Source: Bacteroidia bacterium
Lineage (GTDB): Bacteria > Bacteroidota > Bacteroidia > SpSt-205
Assembly: GCA_026413325.1 (NCBI GenBank)
Contig: JANZYW010000015.1
Coordinates: forward strand, 1-37,166
Reading direction: 5' to 3'
Length of the DNA stretch: 37,166 nucleotides
The translations under genes were made by a program, and so were the position numbers. Position 1 is the stretch's first letter. Every line of letters begins with the position of its first letter. Of the stretch, positions 7,851-15,956 are shown one piece after another. The notes below the pieces were generated by a model. The model saw only the letters and a list, made by a program, of their open reading frames with translations. It was not told the origin of the DNA and ran no database searches.

Positions 7851-8751
7851 CAATGAAAGAACGTATGCTCCCATATGCATACAGAGCTGTCTGGTTTTCC
7901 CTGTCTAAGAGAGGGTTGATTTCTGTCACTTCTAAAAATAGAGTCTTAGGCCAGCTCAGTAACTCATCCAGGAGGCTTCGTACTTGTCCGATGCTGAGAC
8001 CTCCTGCAGCGGGGCTTCCTGTTCCCCGTGCGAAACTGGGATCCCATACATCGACATCGAAACTGACGTAGAGGGCATCACATCGCTCTGCTAAGGCTTG
8101 CGCAGCCTCTAAGGCGGGTTTAACTCCCTCTTGAATAATCGCCTCAGAAGTGAAAAAAGGAATCTGATGAGCTTGGATCAGTTCCATCTCTGGCGGCTCG
8201 TAACTGCGCAGTCCGATGAACAGAATGTTTGAGGGTTGGATAGTAGCTTGAATGGCGCTTTCCCACAGCTTCCAGGTATTATCAGGTACAGGATGATAGC
8301 GGTGGGTATTGAGACCTGTGGCCAGCGCCATTGGCATGCCGTGTAGATTTCCAGAGGGGGAAGTCGCAGGATTGTGAAAATCTGCGTGGGCATCTATCCA
8401 GATTACCCCTAAGGTACCGACCCTGCTCGCCAAAGTTGGCAGGATGACCCCAGCCCAGCTGTGATCCCCTGTAAGAAAGAGGATGGGTTCTGCAGGAGAC
8501 AAAGTTTGCACATGCTGACGAACCTCCTCAGCGAAAGCAAGCCAAGGTTCGAAGCGACGAGCGTATACATGGGGACCTGTTTCTACCCATACGGATCGAT
8601 TTACCTTTGGTAAAAGACAGTGGTGATGCGCTTCTATCCAGGCTAAATGTTTGTAGTACAAACCTAAATGATACCATCCCAGTACACCTGCCATCCCTCC
8701 AGGCTGGCCTGCCCCCCAGTCACATGCCACAGCTACCACCTGTAGCGCCAT
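7819..8751 (-). CDS. rocF: Arginase (ureohydrolase family)
   Basis: 310 residues. Hydrolyses arginine to ornithine and urea using a binuclear Mn centre. Metal ligands are seen in TGDHS, in DAHADFHNP and in SFDVDVWDPSFARGTG. SGNLHGMPMALATG is the arginase-type loop, which favours arginase over agmatinase, and LEVTEINPLLD closes the site. The ATG is at 8751 with no good -7 element before it; a weak TAGGTCAC sits 5 bases upstream. It is divergent from an arginine decarboxylase gene 41 bases away, so the two competing routes out of arginine share one intergenic region. Formiminoglutamase remains a possible alternative substrate class. Confidence 0.85.
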   Translation of the reverse strand: MALQVVAVACDWGAGQPGGMAGVLGWYHLGLYYKHLAWIEAHHHCLLPKVNRSVWVETGPHVYARRFEPWLAFAEEVRQHVQTLSPAEPILFLTGDHSWAGVILPTLASRVGTLGVIWIDAHADFHNPATSPSGNLHGMPMALATGLNTHRYHPVPDNTWKLWESAIQATIQPSNILFIGLRSYEPPEMELIQAHQIPFFTSEAIIQEGVKPALEAAQALAERCDALYVSFDVDVWDPSFARGTGSPAAGGLSIGQVRSLLDELLSWPKTLFLEVTEINPLLDRENQTALYAYGSIRSFIDGPSARPHLE

Positions 8752-8780
8752 AAAAAGTGACCTATTTTACATTTTAGTTC

Positions 8781-8788
8781 CATCTTTG
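8781..8788 (+). promoter_or_regulatory. Candidate -7 element CATCTTTG for the arginine decarboxylase
   Basis: One mismatch (first T to C) from TAnnTTTG, ending 4 bases before the ATG at 8793. The spacing equals that of several other near-consensus sites in the window. Confidence 0.45.
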
Positions 8789-8792
8789 CGCC

Positions 8793-10181
8793 ATGCAAAG
8801 TTACGCTGAGTTTTTAGACCTCAGTGTAGGGTTTCCCCAGGAGGGATTTGAAGTTATCGAGGATGAACTCCACTTCCACGGCATCAACCTGATAGAGCTG
8901 GTTGAAACGTATGGCACTCCCCTCCGTTTGACCTATCTCCCCATCATAGGAAAGAAAATACAACAAGCAAGGCTATATTTTCAAGAAGCATTTCTCAAAA
9001 ATGATTACCATGGCCAATATCACTACGCCTATTGTACAAAGAGCTCTCATTTTAGACATGTTTTAGAAGAAGTTTTGAAAAACAATGTACATGTGGAAAC
9101 ATCCTCTGCATTTGATATAGAGATAGTGGAGGCTCTTGAGAGAAAAGGGCTTATATCCAAGAAAGATACCATGGTGATATGTAATGGATATAAGACCCCA
9201 TCTTATGCCCAACGCATTGTAGATCTTCTACACGATGGTTTTGAAAATCTCATACCCGTTTTAGATACCAAACGAGAAATTAATTTTTATACCAGCGAGC
9301 TTGAAGTCCCTGCTAAGTTGGGGATTCGGGTGTCTATAGAAGAGCGTCCAGATTTTCCGGTCTATACCAGTAGGTTAGGGATCCGAGCTGATGATGTAAT
9401 CGATTTATACGTTGATAAAATAAAATCAAATCCCAACTTTCAGTTAGTTATGTTGCATTTCTTTATCAGCTCTGGCATTCGAGATACGCCTTACTATTGG
9501 AATGAGCTTGAGAAAATGATTCAGCTCTATTGTGAGCTCAAAAAAGAGGCTCCCTCTCTACGATTTTTCAATATCGGAGGGGGGATGCCTTTTCGTAATT
9601 CGCTTGATTTTGAGTTTGACTATCCTTATGTGATCGGAGAGATTGTACGTCGCCTTAAGTCGGCTTGTAGTTATTATGGAGTCGAAGAGCCGGATATCGT
9701 TTCTGAGTTCGGCAGCTATACTGTGGCAGAGTCCGGGGCGGTCTTTTTCAAAGTTTTAGAGCGAAAAAGGCAAAATGACAGAGAGAGCTGGCTTATCCTG
9801 GATGGGAGTTTGATGACCATCTTGCCCGACATATGGGCTCTCAAGCAACGATACATTATTTTGCCTCTAAATAACTGGAGTTCGGAGTATGAAAGAGTGA
9901 TATTGGGGGGTATTACTTGTGATGAGTTAGATTTCTATCATACGGATGCCCATACTAACGTACTTTTTTTGCCCAAGACACGAAAGGAGATGTACATTGG
10001 TTTTTTCCACACGGGTGCCTATCAAGAGGCGCTCAGTGGGGTAGGAGGGATCCATCATTGTCTCATTCCTACCCCCCGACACATCTTAGTCAGAAGAGAC
10101 CGAGATGGTCAGCCGCATTTTGAGGTATTGTATGAAGAACAGAATAGTAAACAAGTACTCAAACTTTTAGGCTATACATGA
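8793..10181 (+). CDS. speA: Arginine decarboxylase, Bacteroidota short type
   Basis: 462 residues, a fold III PLP enzyme much shorter than the enterobacterial SpeA of more than 600. Converts arginine to agmatine, the route to putrescine and spermidine. The Schiff-base Lys is in HYAYCTKSSH (about 76-85), a glycine-rich phosphate site is FFNIGGGMPF, and GGITCDELDFY carries the second-subunit catalytic Cys. It resembles the group annotated as arginine decarboxylase in Bacteroidota; diaminopimelate or carboxynorspermidine decarboxylases are more distant alternatives. Its 5' half is visibly richer in A+T than its neighbours. The last codon overlaps folD by ATGA, so the two are coupled. The start is supported by the upstream -7-like element. 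Confidence 0.85.
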   Translation: MQSYAEFLDLSVGFPQEGFEVIEDELHFHGINLIELVETYGTPLRLTYLPIIGKKIQQARLYFQEAFLKNDYHGQYHYAYCTKSSHFRHVLEEVLKNNVHVETSSAFDIEIVEALERKGLISKKDTMVICNGYKTPSYAQRIVDLLHDGFENLIPVLDTKREINFYTSELEVPAKLGIRVSIEERPDFPVYTSRLGIRADDVIDLYVDKIKSNPNFQLVMLHFFISSGIRDTPYYWNELEKMIQLYCELKKEAPSLRFFNIGGGMPFRNSLDFEFDYPYVIGEIVRRLKSACSYYGVEEPDIVSEFGSYTVAESGAVFFKVLERKRQNDRESWLILDGSLMTILPDIWALKQRYIILPLNNWSSEYERVILGGITCDELDFYHTDAHTNVLFLPKTRKEMYIGFFHTGAYQEALSGVGGIHHCLIPTPRHILVRRDRDGQPHFEVLYEEQNSKQVLKLLGYT

Positions 10182-11020
10182 TAACACTGAAGGGAGCTCC
10201 CGTTGCGCAGAAGATTCTAACGGAAGTGGAGACCTACGCTCGGCGGCATCCGCTCCGGTTGGATATCGTCTTGGTAGGGCAGCATGAAGCCAGCCAGATT
10301 TACGTAGCTCATAAGCTTCGCCAAGCTGAGAAGGTCGGTATCAAGGCAGTTTTGCATCACCTCCCTGAGAGTGTGACGCTTCCTGAGGTAATCCACCTGG
10401 TGGAGCATCTCAACCGTTCTCCAGAGGTGACGGGGCTCATCGTGCAGCTTCCTTTGCCCAGTCATTTAAATGAGTCTGCAGTTCTGGATGCGGTGGCCCC
10501 CCAGAAGGATGCAGATGGTCTGCATCCGCTTAACCTGGGCTTGCTGGCCCAAGGAAGGGCCTCATGGGCTCCTGCCACGCCATGGGGTATCATTGAGCTT
10601 CTTCGACATTATGACATTTCTACGGAGGGGAAACATGTGGTGATCATAGGAAGGGGTCGGTTGGTGGGTACTCCTTTATCTCTGCTCCTTTCTCGGCCAA
10701 CCTCTTATGGAAATGCCACCGTGACTTTATGTCACAGCCGCACCCCTGAGCTTTGGCGATTTACTCGTCAAGCTGATATTGTGGTGGTGGCAGTCGGGCG
10801 TCCTCAATGGTTCCCCCCTGAGGGAATCCGTCCAGGGGCTGTGGTTATCGACGTAGGCATCCATCGAGAGGGGGGACGGTTGGTGGGGGATGTACAAATC
10901 GAGGTTGCAGAGGTCGCTGGGGCAGTAACGCCCGTACCCGGTGGGGTGGGTCCTCTCACAGTTGCATGCCTTTTGGATAATCTATGCCGGCTTCATCGAG
11001 TACAGAGCCGTTCCCAGTAA
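10178..11020 (+). CDS. folD: Bifunctional methylene-THF dehydrogenase / methenyl-THF cyclohydrolase
   Basis: 280 residues. Interconverts methylene-, methenyl- and 10-formyl-tetrahydrofolate in the cytoplasm, supplying one-carbon units for purines and formyl-Met-tRNA. YVAHKLRQAEKVGI has the catalytic Tyr and Lys; GLIVQLPLP, KDADGLHPLNLG, GRGRLVGTP (usually GRS) and GAVTPVPGGVGPLT follow in the normal order. PATP replaces the common PCTP. It starts with a four-base ATGA overlap with the arginine decarboxylase, an unusual partner, and its last 28 bases overlap the convergent lamin-tail-like gene. Assignment is firm. Confidence 0.95.
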   Translation: MITLKGAPVAQKILTEVETYARRHPLRLDIVLVGQHEASQIYVAHKLRQAEKVGIKAVLHHLPESVTLPEVIHLVEHLNRSPEVTGLIVQLPLPSHLNESAVLDAVAPQKDADGLHPLNLGLLAQGRASWAPATPWGIIELLRHYDISTEGKHVVIIGRGRLVGTPLSLLLSRPTSYGNATVTLCHSRTPELWRFTRQADIVVVAVGRPQWFPPEGIRPGAVVIDVGIHREGGRLVGDVQIEVAEVAGAVTPVPGGVGPLTVACLLDNLCRLHRVQSRSQ

Positions 11021-12093
11021 CGGCGTTGTGGGGTCCAAACTACTACCCAGCTTCCTTTCCTCACTTGGGAAGTATCCCAGACGAATATATTTTCTACGCC
11101 TCCATTTACCCAGCCGTCGTAGATACGGAGTTGCTCTATGAAGTATTCGTCCAAGAGCCTGACTTTTATGGGTTGACTTTGAGCGAGCCATAATCGAACT
11201 AATCCTGCCTGTGCTTCCAAACGAAACCGCGTTTGTTGGGGGTAGCAAGTGAGAGTAGTGGGAGCTGATTCCAATCGGAGAGAAGGTCCTCCCTCATATA
11301 CGAGTCGGTAGTGGTAGGTAGTATAGGCTTTGACAGAGAGGTCATAGTACTCTGCCTTTTGTCGGGTCGGTATTGCGGAGGGACAGGGGAAGCTTCGAAG
11401 CTTTTTCCACCCTCGTGGAGCTTCCCATTTTTCCAAAAAATACCCCTGACATCGCTCTCTTCCTTCCACCTCCCAGGTGAGATGAACGGCGCCTCCTTCA
11501 TAGGCTGCGACCAGGGTTGAGAATCGGATCGGCGCATACAGATGAGCCTCTCTCTCTGTGTCTGACACGGTGTAACGCCATGTGTTTCCTATACGAACCA
11601 CCCCTGTGATAGGGTCGGGTTCCCAAGGTACATATTCCCAACTGGGGGCGGTTTCGGAGGGTAGGTAAAAGGCTATTCTTTTCCCATCTCGTGTTATATT
11701 GATACCTGAATCAGGTAAGAAAAGGACCTGGGCTAAGGGGGCTAAATACAGCCCCTTTCTCAGTTTGCCCTCCTTGTCTATGAGGGCTACGTATTCTCCA
11801 GGCTGACTGCGGTCCGGGATTCGGATGAGAAAGTCCGGATAGCCATCCAAAGTGAGATTTCCTCCCCTTTTTGCAAGTCGATATTGCTGTCCCGGGGCCA
11901 AAGTGAGAGCGGCGGGTAGCCGGACAGAGTATTCCCGTGTCACAAGCAGCCAACCACCGATTGAGAGGGGGTAGGAATAGGGATTATATAAATCTATTCG
12001 GTGGTGGGGATTCTCTCGATATCGCCCTGGGATAAAACGAAGAATTTCCGGAGCTTGACTCCATAGAAGAGAGAGACAAAAAAGGCATCTCAC
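10993..12093 (-). CDS. Secreted protein with lamin-tail-like domain and possible degenerate sorting domain
   Basis: 366 residues from GTG 12093, which overlaps the cystathionine beta-synthase stop as GTGA; the longer open frame would start inside that gene and lacks a leader. The start gives a short signal peptide (RCLFCLSLLWSQA). Residues about 15-110 (EILRFIPGRY, HHRIDLYNPYSYPLSIGGWLL, FLIRIPD) resemble a lamin-tail/LTD fold, which in secreted bacterial proteins is a structural module. Residues about 195-300 look like a fibronectin-type III fold (GAVHLTWEVEGRERCQGYFLEKW, TTYHYRLVYEG). The C-terminus (VRLLDEYFIEQLRIYDG, VRKGSWVVVWT) resembles a worn type A T9SS sorting domain. Convergent with folD, with a 28-base overlap. 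Cell function unknown. Confidence 0.65.
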   Translation of the reverse strand: MRCLFCLSLLWSQAPEILRFIPGRYRENPHHRIDLYNPYSYPLSIGGWLLVTREYSVRLPAALTLAPGQQYRLAKRGGNLTLDGYPDFLIRIPDRSQPGEYVALIDKEGKLRKGLYLAPLAQVLFLPDSGINITRDGKRIAFYLPSETAPSWEYVPWEPDPITGVVRIGNTWRYTVSDTEREAHLYAPIRFSTLVAAYEGGAVHLTWEVEGRERCQGYFLEKWEAPRGWKKLRSFPCPSAIPTRQKAEYYDLSVKAYTTYHYRLVYEGGPSLRLESAPTTLTCYPQQTRFRLEAQAGLVRLWLAQSQPIKVRLLDEYFIEQLRIYDGWVNGGVENIFVWDTSQVRKGSWVVVWTPQRRYWERLCTR

Positions 12094-13469
12094 ATTCGAG
12101 CCTCTACCAGAGAGTGGAGAATGTCGGAGCGGGTGACGATGTCCCACTCTCCGTGGTCGAGCTGTACCAGGACAGCAGGCATCTCGCGAGTAAGCATTTT
12201 TGAAACGATATCGACAGGGGTGGTGGGTAAAACGATGGCAGGAGGCTCTATCATATACTTCTGGACGAGCTGGTCTTTTGCGAGTGGATCATCCATCAAG
12301 ACCTCGATGAGGCGAGATTCCGTCAGAAGGCCATAGATCCTTCCTTCTTCGATAACAGGTAGCTGGGAAATCTCATATCGCTGCATGAGTTCTACAGCCC
12401 GCATAAGAGGATCTTGCGGTGATACCGTTGCAAGTCCCGGGGTCTTTCGATTTTTACTCCGCAGGATATCATTAATGACCAGTTCTGAAGTTGCTTCTAA
12501 GAAGCCTTGGGAACGCATCCACGTGTCGTTATAAATTTTATTGAGGTAGCGAATCCCATGGTCAGGGAGTAGCACCACCACTATATCCTTAGGGGAAAGT
12601 TCTCGGGCGACCTCGAGCGCTCCCCATACGGCAGAGCCACTCGACCATCCCACAAACAATCCTTCATAGCGGGCGAGTTTACGGGCCATCAAAGCTCCAT
12701 TCCGGTCTGTGACCTTGATGATCTTATCGATGAGAGAAAGGTCGAGATTGCCAGGCACGATATCTTCTCCAATACCTTCCGTAAGATAGGGGTAGATTTC
12801 CCGAGGGTCTATTTGCCCTGTTTCGTGCAGTTTCTGGAAAAGGGAGCCGTAGGTATCGATGCCGATCACTTGGATGGCAGGATTTCTTTCTTTGAGGTAC
12901 TGTGCGATCCCACAGATGGTACCTGTGGTACCCATTCCAGCCACGAAATGAGTGATACGTCCCTCCGTCTGCTCCCATATTTCAGGTCCAGTGGTTTCAT
13001 AGTGGGCCTGGCGATTATTCAAGTTGTCGTATTGATTTGGGTAAAAAGCCCCCGGGATCTCTTGAGCGAGTCTTTTTGCGACGCTATAATAAGAGCGGGG
13101 ATCTTCTGGAGCGACGTTAGTGGGAGTAACAATAACTTCTGCCCCCAGGGCCCGTAATGCATCTATTTTTTCTCGAGATTGTTTATCCGGTACGGTAAAA
13201 ACACATCGATATCCTTTGATGGCGGCTACAAGGGCCAAGCCCATTCCCGTGTTACCAGAAGTGGCTTCTACGATCGTGCCTCCTGGCCGTAGAAGGCCGG
13301 CCCTCTCCGCCTCTTCGACCATCTTGAGGGCGATTCGATCTTTTACACTATGCCCTGGATTGAAATACTCTACCTTGGCCAATACGGTGGCAGATACCCC
13401 CCGTGTGACAGCGTTGAGCTGGACAAGGGGAGTATGCCCAATCAGCTCTAAGAGACTCTTACTCCACAT
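12090..13469 (-). CDS. cbs: Cystathionine beta-synthase with C-terminal CBS pair
   Basis: 459 residues from ATG 13469. PLP-dependent condensation of serine (or activated serine) with homocysteine, first step of transsulfuration. The PLP Lys is K43 in NPGHSVKDR; ATSGNTGMGLA and GMGTTGTICG bind the substrate and phosphate. Residues about 340-455 form two CBS motifs (MQRYEISQLPVIEEGRIYGLLTESRL, and MLTREMPAVLVQ to VTRSDIL) that commonly sense adenosyl ligands. There is no N-terminal haem segment. An upstream GTG (13502) would overlap the previous gene by 23 bases and add residues unlike the family, so ATG 13469, 10 bases after that gene's stop, is preferred. A cysteine-synthase-like activity is possible. 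Confidence 0.88.
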   Translation of the reverse strand: MWSKSLLELIGHTPLVQLNAVTRGVSATVLAKVEYFNPGHSVKDRIALKMVEEAERAGLLRPGGTIVEATSGNTGMGLALVAAIKGYRCVFTVPDKQSREKIDALRALGAEVIVTPTNVAPEDPRSYYSVAKRLAQEIPGAFYPNQYDNLNNRQAHYETTGPEIWEQTEGRITHFVAGMGTTGTICGIAQYLKERNPAIQVIGIDTYGSLFQKLHETGQIDPREIYPYLTEGIGEDIVPGNLDLSLIDKIIKVTDRNGALMARKLARYEGLFVGWSSGSAVWGALEVARELSPKDIVVVLLPDHGIRYLNKIYNDTWMRSQGFLEATSELVINDILRSKNRKTPGLATVSPQDPLMRAVELMQRYEISQLPVIEEGRIYGLLTESRLIEVLMDDPLAKDQLVQKYMIEPPAIVLPTTPVDIVSKMLTREMPAVLVQLDHGEWDIVTRSDILHSLVEARM

Positions 13470-13479
13470 GTGAGGTAGG

Positions 13480-14316
13480 TTATCGTGGGCGTGCACCTCC
13501 ACTGGACGAACGAATCCCTCCTCCAGCAGTACCTCCCCCTGGGGTGGACGGACGAGCTCCCCCTCCGCTTGGAGTAGGACGACTTACTCCTTCAGACGGA
13601 GTGGGTGAAAAGTACGTAGATGAACGGGGAGGGGTAGAAGCGGGAGTGGTCCGTCTGGAAGGGGTACCAGAGGGGCTCGTTATAGAAGTGCTTCGAGGTG
13701 GGGTATATGTGGTTCCTCCTCGGGGTGTAGTATAGGTACGAGGAACGTAGTTGTATCGGCGAGGGGCGGCATTTCCTCCTGTCCAGTAGCCTCCTCCCCA
13801 GCCCCAGTAAGGGTCATAAGCTCCCCAATATCCCCATCCAGGTCCAGCGTAGTAGGTAGGACCCCAGAATCCTCCATAGTAGGTCCAGCCCCATCCGGGC
13901 CGATAGTACCAGCCAGGACTCCAAGCCCATGAAGTACCCCATCCCCAACCAGGACCCCACGCTCCCCAGCCAGGACCCCACCAAGCGCTTCGGCCCCATC
14001 CACACCAGGGGTCCATCCAAGGATCATACCACACTCCTGTGGAATAGCGCCGAACCCGGCAGGAGTAGCAATAGTCATCGTCCCAGTCGCGAGAAGAGCG
14101 GCTTCCTCGGTCTGATCGCTCATAGTTGTCGTCTCGGCTATCTACGTTCTCAGAGGAGAGGGTAGATCGCTGAGCGTTCTGCTGGTTGAGCTTGGCCCGC
14201 TCCTTCGCAGTGAGATAAGTATCATTTTGTGTCGCAGTCGCAGAACGGCCTGCTCCACACCCCCAGAGGAGTAAAAGCACCAAGCTCACTCCTGCTATCA
14301 TTCGTAGCGTTCTCAT
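13480..14316 (-). CDS. Lipoprotein with W/G/Y-rich low-complexity region
   Basis: 278 residues. Signal segment RTLRMIAGVSLVLLLLWGC with lipidation Cys20. Residues 21-90 are polar and charged (N, S, R, D). Residues about 91-181 are a block of Trp, Gly, Tyr and Pro with repeated GWG and GPGWG units. Residues about 182-278 are Ser/Thr/Pro/Arg/Gly-rich. No catalytic fold is seen. Such composition suggests an exposed, flexible or self-associating envelope protein, which is inference. It is followed 10 bases later by cystathionine beta-synthase and is divergent from proS. The upstream TATGTTTG gives a leader of about 21 bases. The frame is confirmed by the lipobox and by the lack of stops through the repeat. 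Confidence 0.8.
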   Translation of the reverse strand: MRTLRMIAGVSLVLLLLWGCGAGRSATATQNDTYLTAKERAKLNQQNAQRSTLSSENVDSRDDNYERSDRGSRSSRDWDDDYCYSCRVRRYSTGVWYDPWMDPWCGWGRSAWWGPGWGAWGPGWGWGTSWAWSPGWYYRPGWGWTYYGGFWGPTYYAGPGWGYWGAYDPYWGWGGGYWTGGNAAPRRYNYVPRTYTTPRGGTTYTPPRSTSITSPSGTPSRRTTPASTPPRSSTYFSPTPSEGVSRPTPSGGGARPSTPGGGTAGGGIRSSSGGARPR

Positions 14317-14324
14317 AGTCGTGA

Positions 14325-14332
14325 TACTTTTG
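14325..14332 (+). promoter_or_regulatory. -7 promoter element TACTTTTG for proS
   Basis: Exact TAnnTTTG match, 25 bases before the proS ATG. Unlike most genes here, proS would have a leader of about 21 bases, which is A-rich near the start codon. It faces the lipoprotein element at 14342-14349, with 9 bases between them. Confidence 0.55.
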
Positions 14333-14341
14333 CCTACCTAA

Positions 14342-14349
14342 CAAACATA
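14342..14349 (-). promoter_or_regulatory. -7 promoter element TATGTTTG for the W/G/Y-rich lipoprotein
   Basis: Exact match on the minus strand, 25 bases before the lipoprotein ATG at 14316. Together with the proS element it forms a symmetric inward-facing pair whose predicted start points fall on the same base pair, about 14337. Confidence 0.55.
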
Positions 14350-14357
14350 CGAAAATT

Positions 14358-15821
14358 ATGCCAATCTCGATGCACGAAATCAGTGAGTGGTATGGTGAGG
14401 TAGTCGAACGCGCTGGTTTAGCGGAGCACTCGCCTGTCAGAGGGTGCATGACCATCAAGCCGTATGGCTGGGCCCTGTGGGAAAATATCCAGCGACCGCT
14501 CGATGAAGCTTTCAAGGCTACAGGACATCAAAATGCCTATTTTCCCCTTTTTATACCCTTGAGCTTTCTCGCAAAAGAGGCCCAGCATGTGGAAGGCTTC
14601 GCTCAGGAATGTGCCGTCGTGACCCACTATCGCATCCAGACTGACTCGATAAGCAAAACGGTCGCTCCTGATCCAGAGGCCCAGTTAGAGGAACCGCTGG
14701 TCGTCCGCCCTACATCAGAGACCATTATATGGCATGCCTTCAAAAACTGGATCCATTCTTACAGGGACCTTCCTCTCCTTATTAATCAATGGGCAAATGT
14801 CGTACGGTGGGAGAAACGCCCCCGCTTGTTCCTACGCACGGCAGAGTTTCTTTGGCAGGAGGGGCACACAGCCCACGCAACAGCTGAAGAAGCCATGGCG
14901 GAAGCCCGGCAGATGTTGGAAATCTATGCGGATTTCGTTCAGCGATATTTAGCGATACCTGTCGTCAAGGGGCGAAAAACTCCTACAGAGCGCTTTGCGG
15001 GGGCAGTCGAAACCTTCACGATCGAAACTCTACTCATAGATGGTAAAGCCTTACAGGCAGGCACTTCGCACTTTCTGGGACAAAATTTTGCCAAGGCTTT
15101 TGATGTGCAGTTTCTCAATAAAGAGAACCAGTTAGAGTATGTGTGGGCCACCTCCTGGGGGGTATCTACTCGGCTGATTGGAGCGACGATTCTTTCTCAT
15201 GGGGATGAAAAGGGATTAGTCCTTCCCCCCTATGTCGCTCCGATACAGATCGTCGTCATCCCTATTTGGAGGAATGAGGAAGAGCGGACCTCCGTCGTAG
15301 AACAGGCATTTACCCTTGCCAAGGCCCTTCAACAAAAGGGGATTCGGGTCAAGGTAGATGATGATCCACAGCACCGCCCGGGTTGGAAATTCAATGAGTG
15401 GGAGCTTAGAGGAGTTCCCATTCGTGTCGCTTTAGGTCCCAGAGATCTGGAGGCTCAGACAGTCGAGCTTGCTTGGCGTCATACAGGCGAAAAAACTACC
15501 CATCCGCAAGATGATCTGGTGCGGCAGGCTCAATCCTGGTTGGAGCGCATACAAGTCGCTCTGTATGAAAGGGCCAAGGCGCGGATAGACAAACAGACCT
15601 ATCGAGTAGATAGCTACCCTGAAATGAAGGAAATCTTAGAAAGTAAGGGGGGATTTGTCTTAGCTCACTGGGATGGTACTTCGGAAACAGAGCTTGCTAT
15701 CAAGGAGGAGACAGGGGCTACCATTCGATGTATTCCCCTCGAAGCACCCCTGGAAGAGGGAACCTGTGTGTATACGGGCAGGCCTTCTACTCAGCGGGTA
15801 CTTTTCGCCAAAGCGTACTAA
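14358..15821 (+). CDS. proS: Prolyl-tRNA synthetase, archaeal/eukaryal type
   Basis: 487 residues, class II, without the YbaK-like editing insertion of the bacterial type. Charges tRNA-Pro. Motif 1 is around GCMTIKPYGWALWENIQ; VRPTSETIIW and the motif 2 loop RLFLRTAEFLWQEGHTAHAT are characteristic; motif 3 is GVSTRLIGATILSHGDEKGLVLPP. The anticodon domain begins at APIQIVVIP, and the zinc-like C-terminal domain of this subtype ends in a Tyr, as here (FAKAY). This subtype is known in Bacteroidota. It is monocistronic, with a 135-base gap to the next gene. Assignment is firm. Confidence 0.96.
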   Translation: MPISMHEISEWYGEVVERAGLAEHSPVRGCMTIKPYGWALWENIQRPLDEAFKATGHQNAYFPLFIPLSFLAKEAQHVEGFAQECAVVTHYRIQTDSISKTVAPDPEAQLEEPLVVRPTSETIIWHAFKNWIHSYRDLPLLINQWANVVRWEKRPRLFLRTAEFLWQEGHTAHATAEEAMAEARQMLEIYADFVQRYLAIPVVKGRKTPTERFAGAVETFTIETLLIDGKALQAGTSHFLGQNFAKAFDVQFLNKENQLEYVWATSWGVSTRLIGATILSHGDEKGLVLPPYVAPIQIVVIPIWRNEEERTSVVEQAFTLAKALQQKGIRVKVDDDPQHRPGWKFNEWELRGVPIRVALGPRDLEAQTVELAWRHTGEKTTHPQDDLVRQAQSWLERIQVALYERAKARIDKQTYRVDSYPEMKEILESKGGFVLAHWDGTSETELAIKEETGATIRCIPLEAPLEEGTCVYTGRPSTQRVLFAKAY

Positions 15822-15942
15822 TCAACTCGGCTTGTAGGTGTCACCGAGGGTTCGCAAGCAAGGCTGTCTAAGCATACCTACGGAGGGACGTTTGGTTCAA
15901 GAGAGGTTTGCTTTCGACTTTTTCGCATTTGAAACCACCTCC

Positions 15943-15950
15943 TACCTTTG
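15943..15950 (+). promoter_or_regulatory. -7 promoter element TACCTTTG for the polysaccharide/symporter operon
   Basis: Exact match ending 6 bases before GTG 15957. It rules out an earlier TTG at 15948, which lies inside the element. Confidence 0.6.
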
Positions 15951-15956
15951 CCCTCC

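Noticed and set aside
8602-8609. Exact TACCTTTG inside arginase on the + strand
   Set aside because: No + strand gene begins nearby; about 18 exact matches are expected by chance across both strands of the window.
8738-8764. Promoter element for arginase
   Set aside because: Only TAGGTCAC at suitable spacing, matching three of the six fixed bases; not better than chance.
15826-15848. CTCGG/CCGAG hairpin after proS
   Set aside because: Five pairs with a 13-base loop and no T-tract; not a credible terminator.
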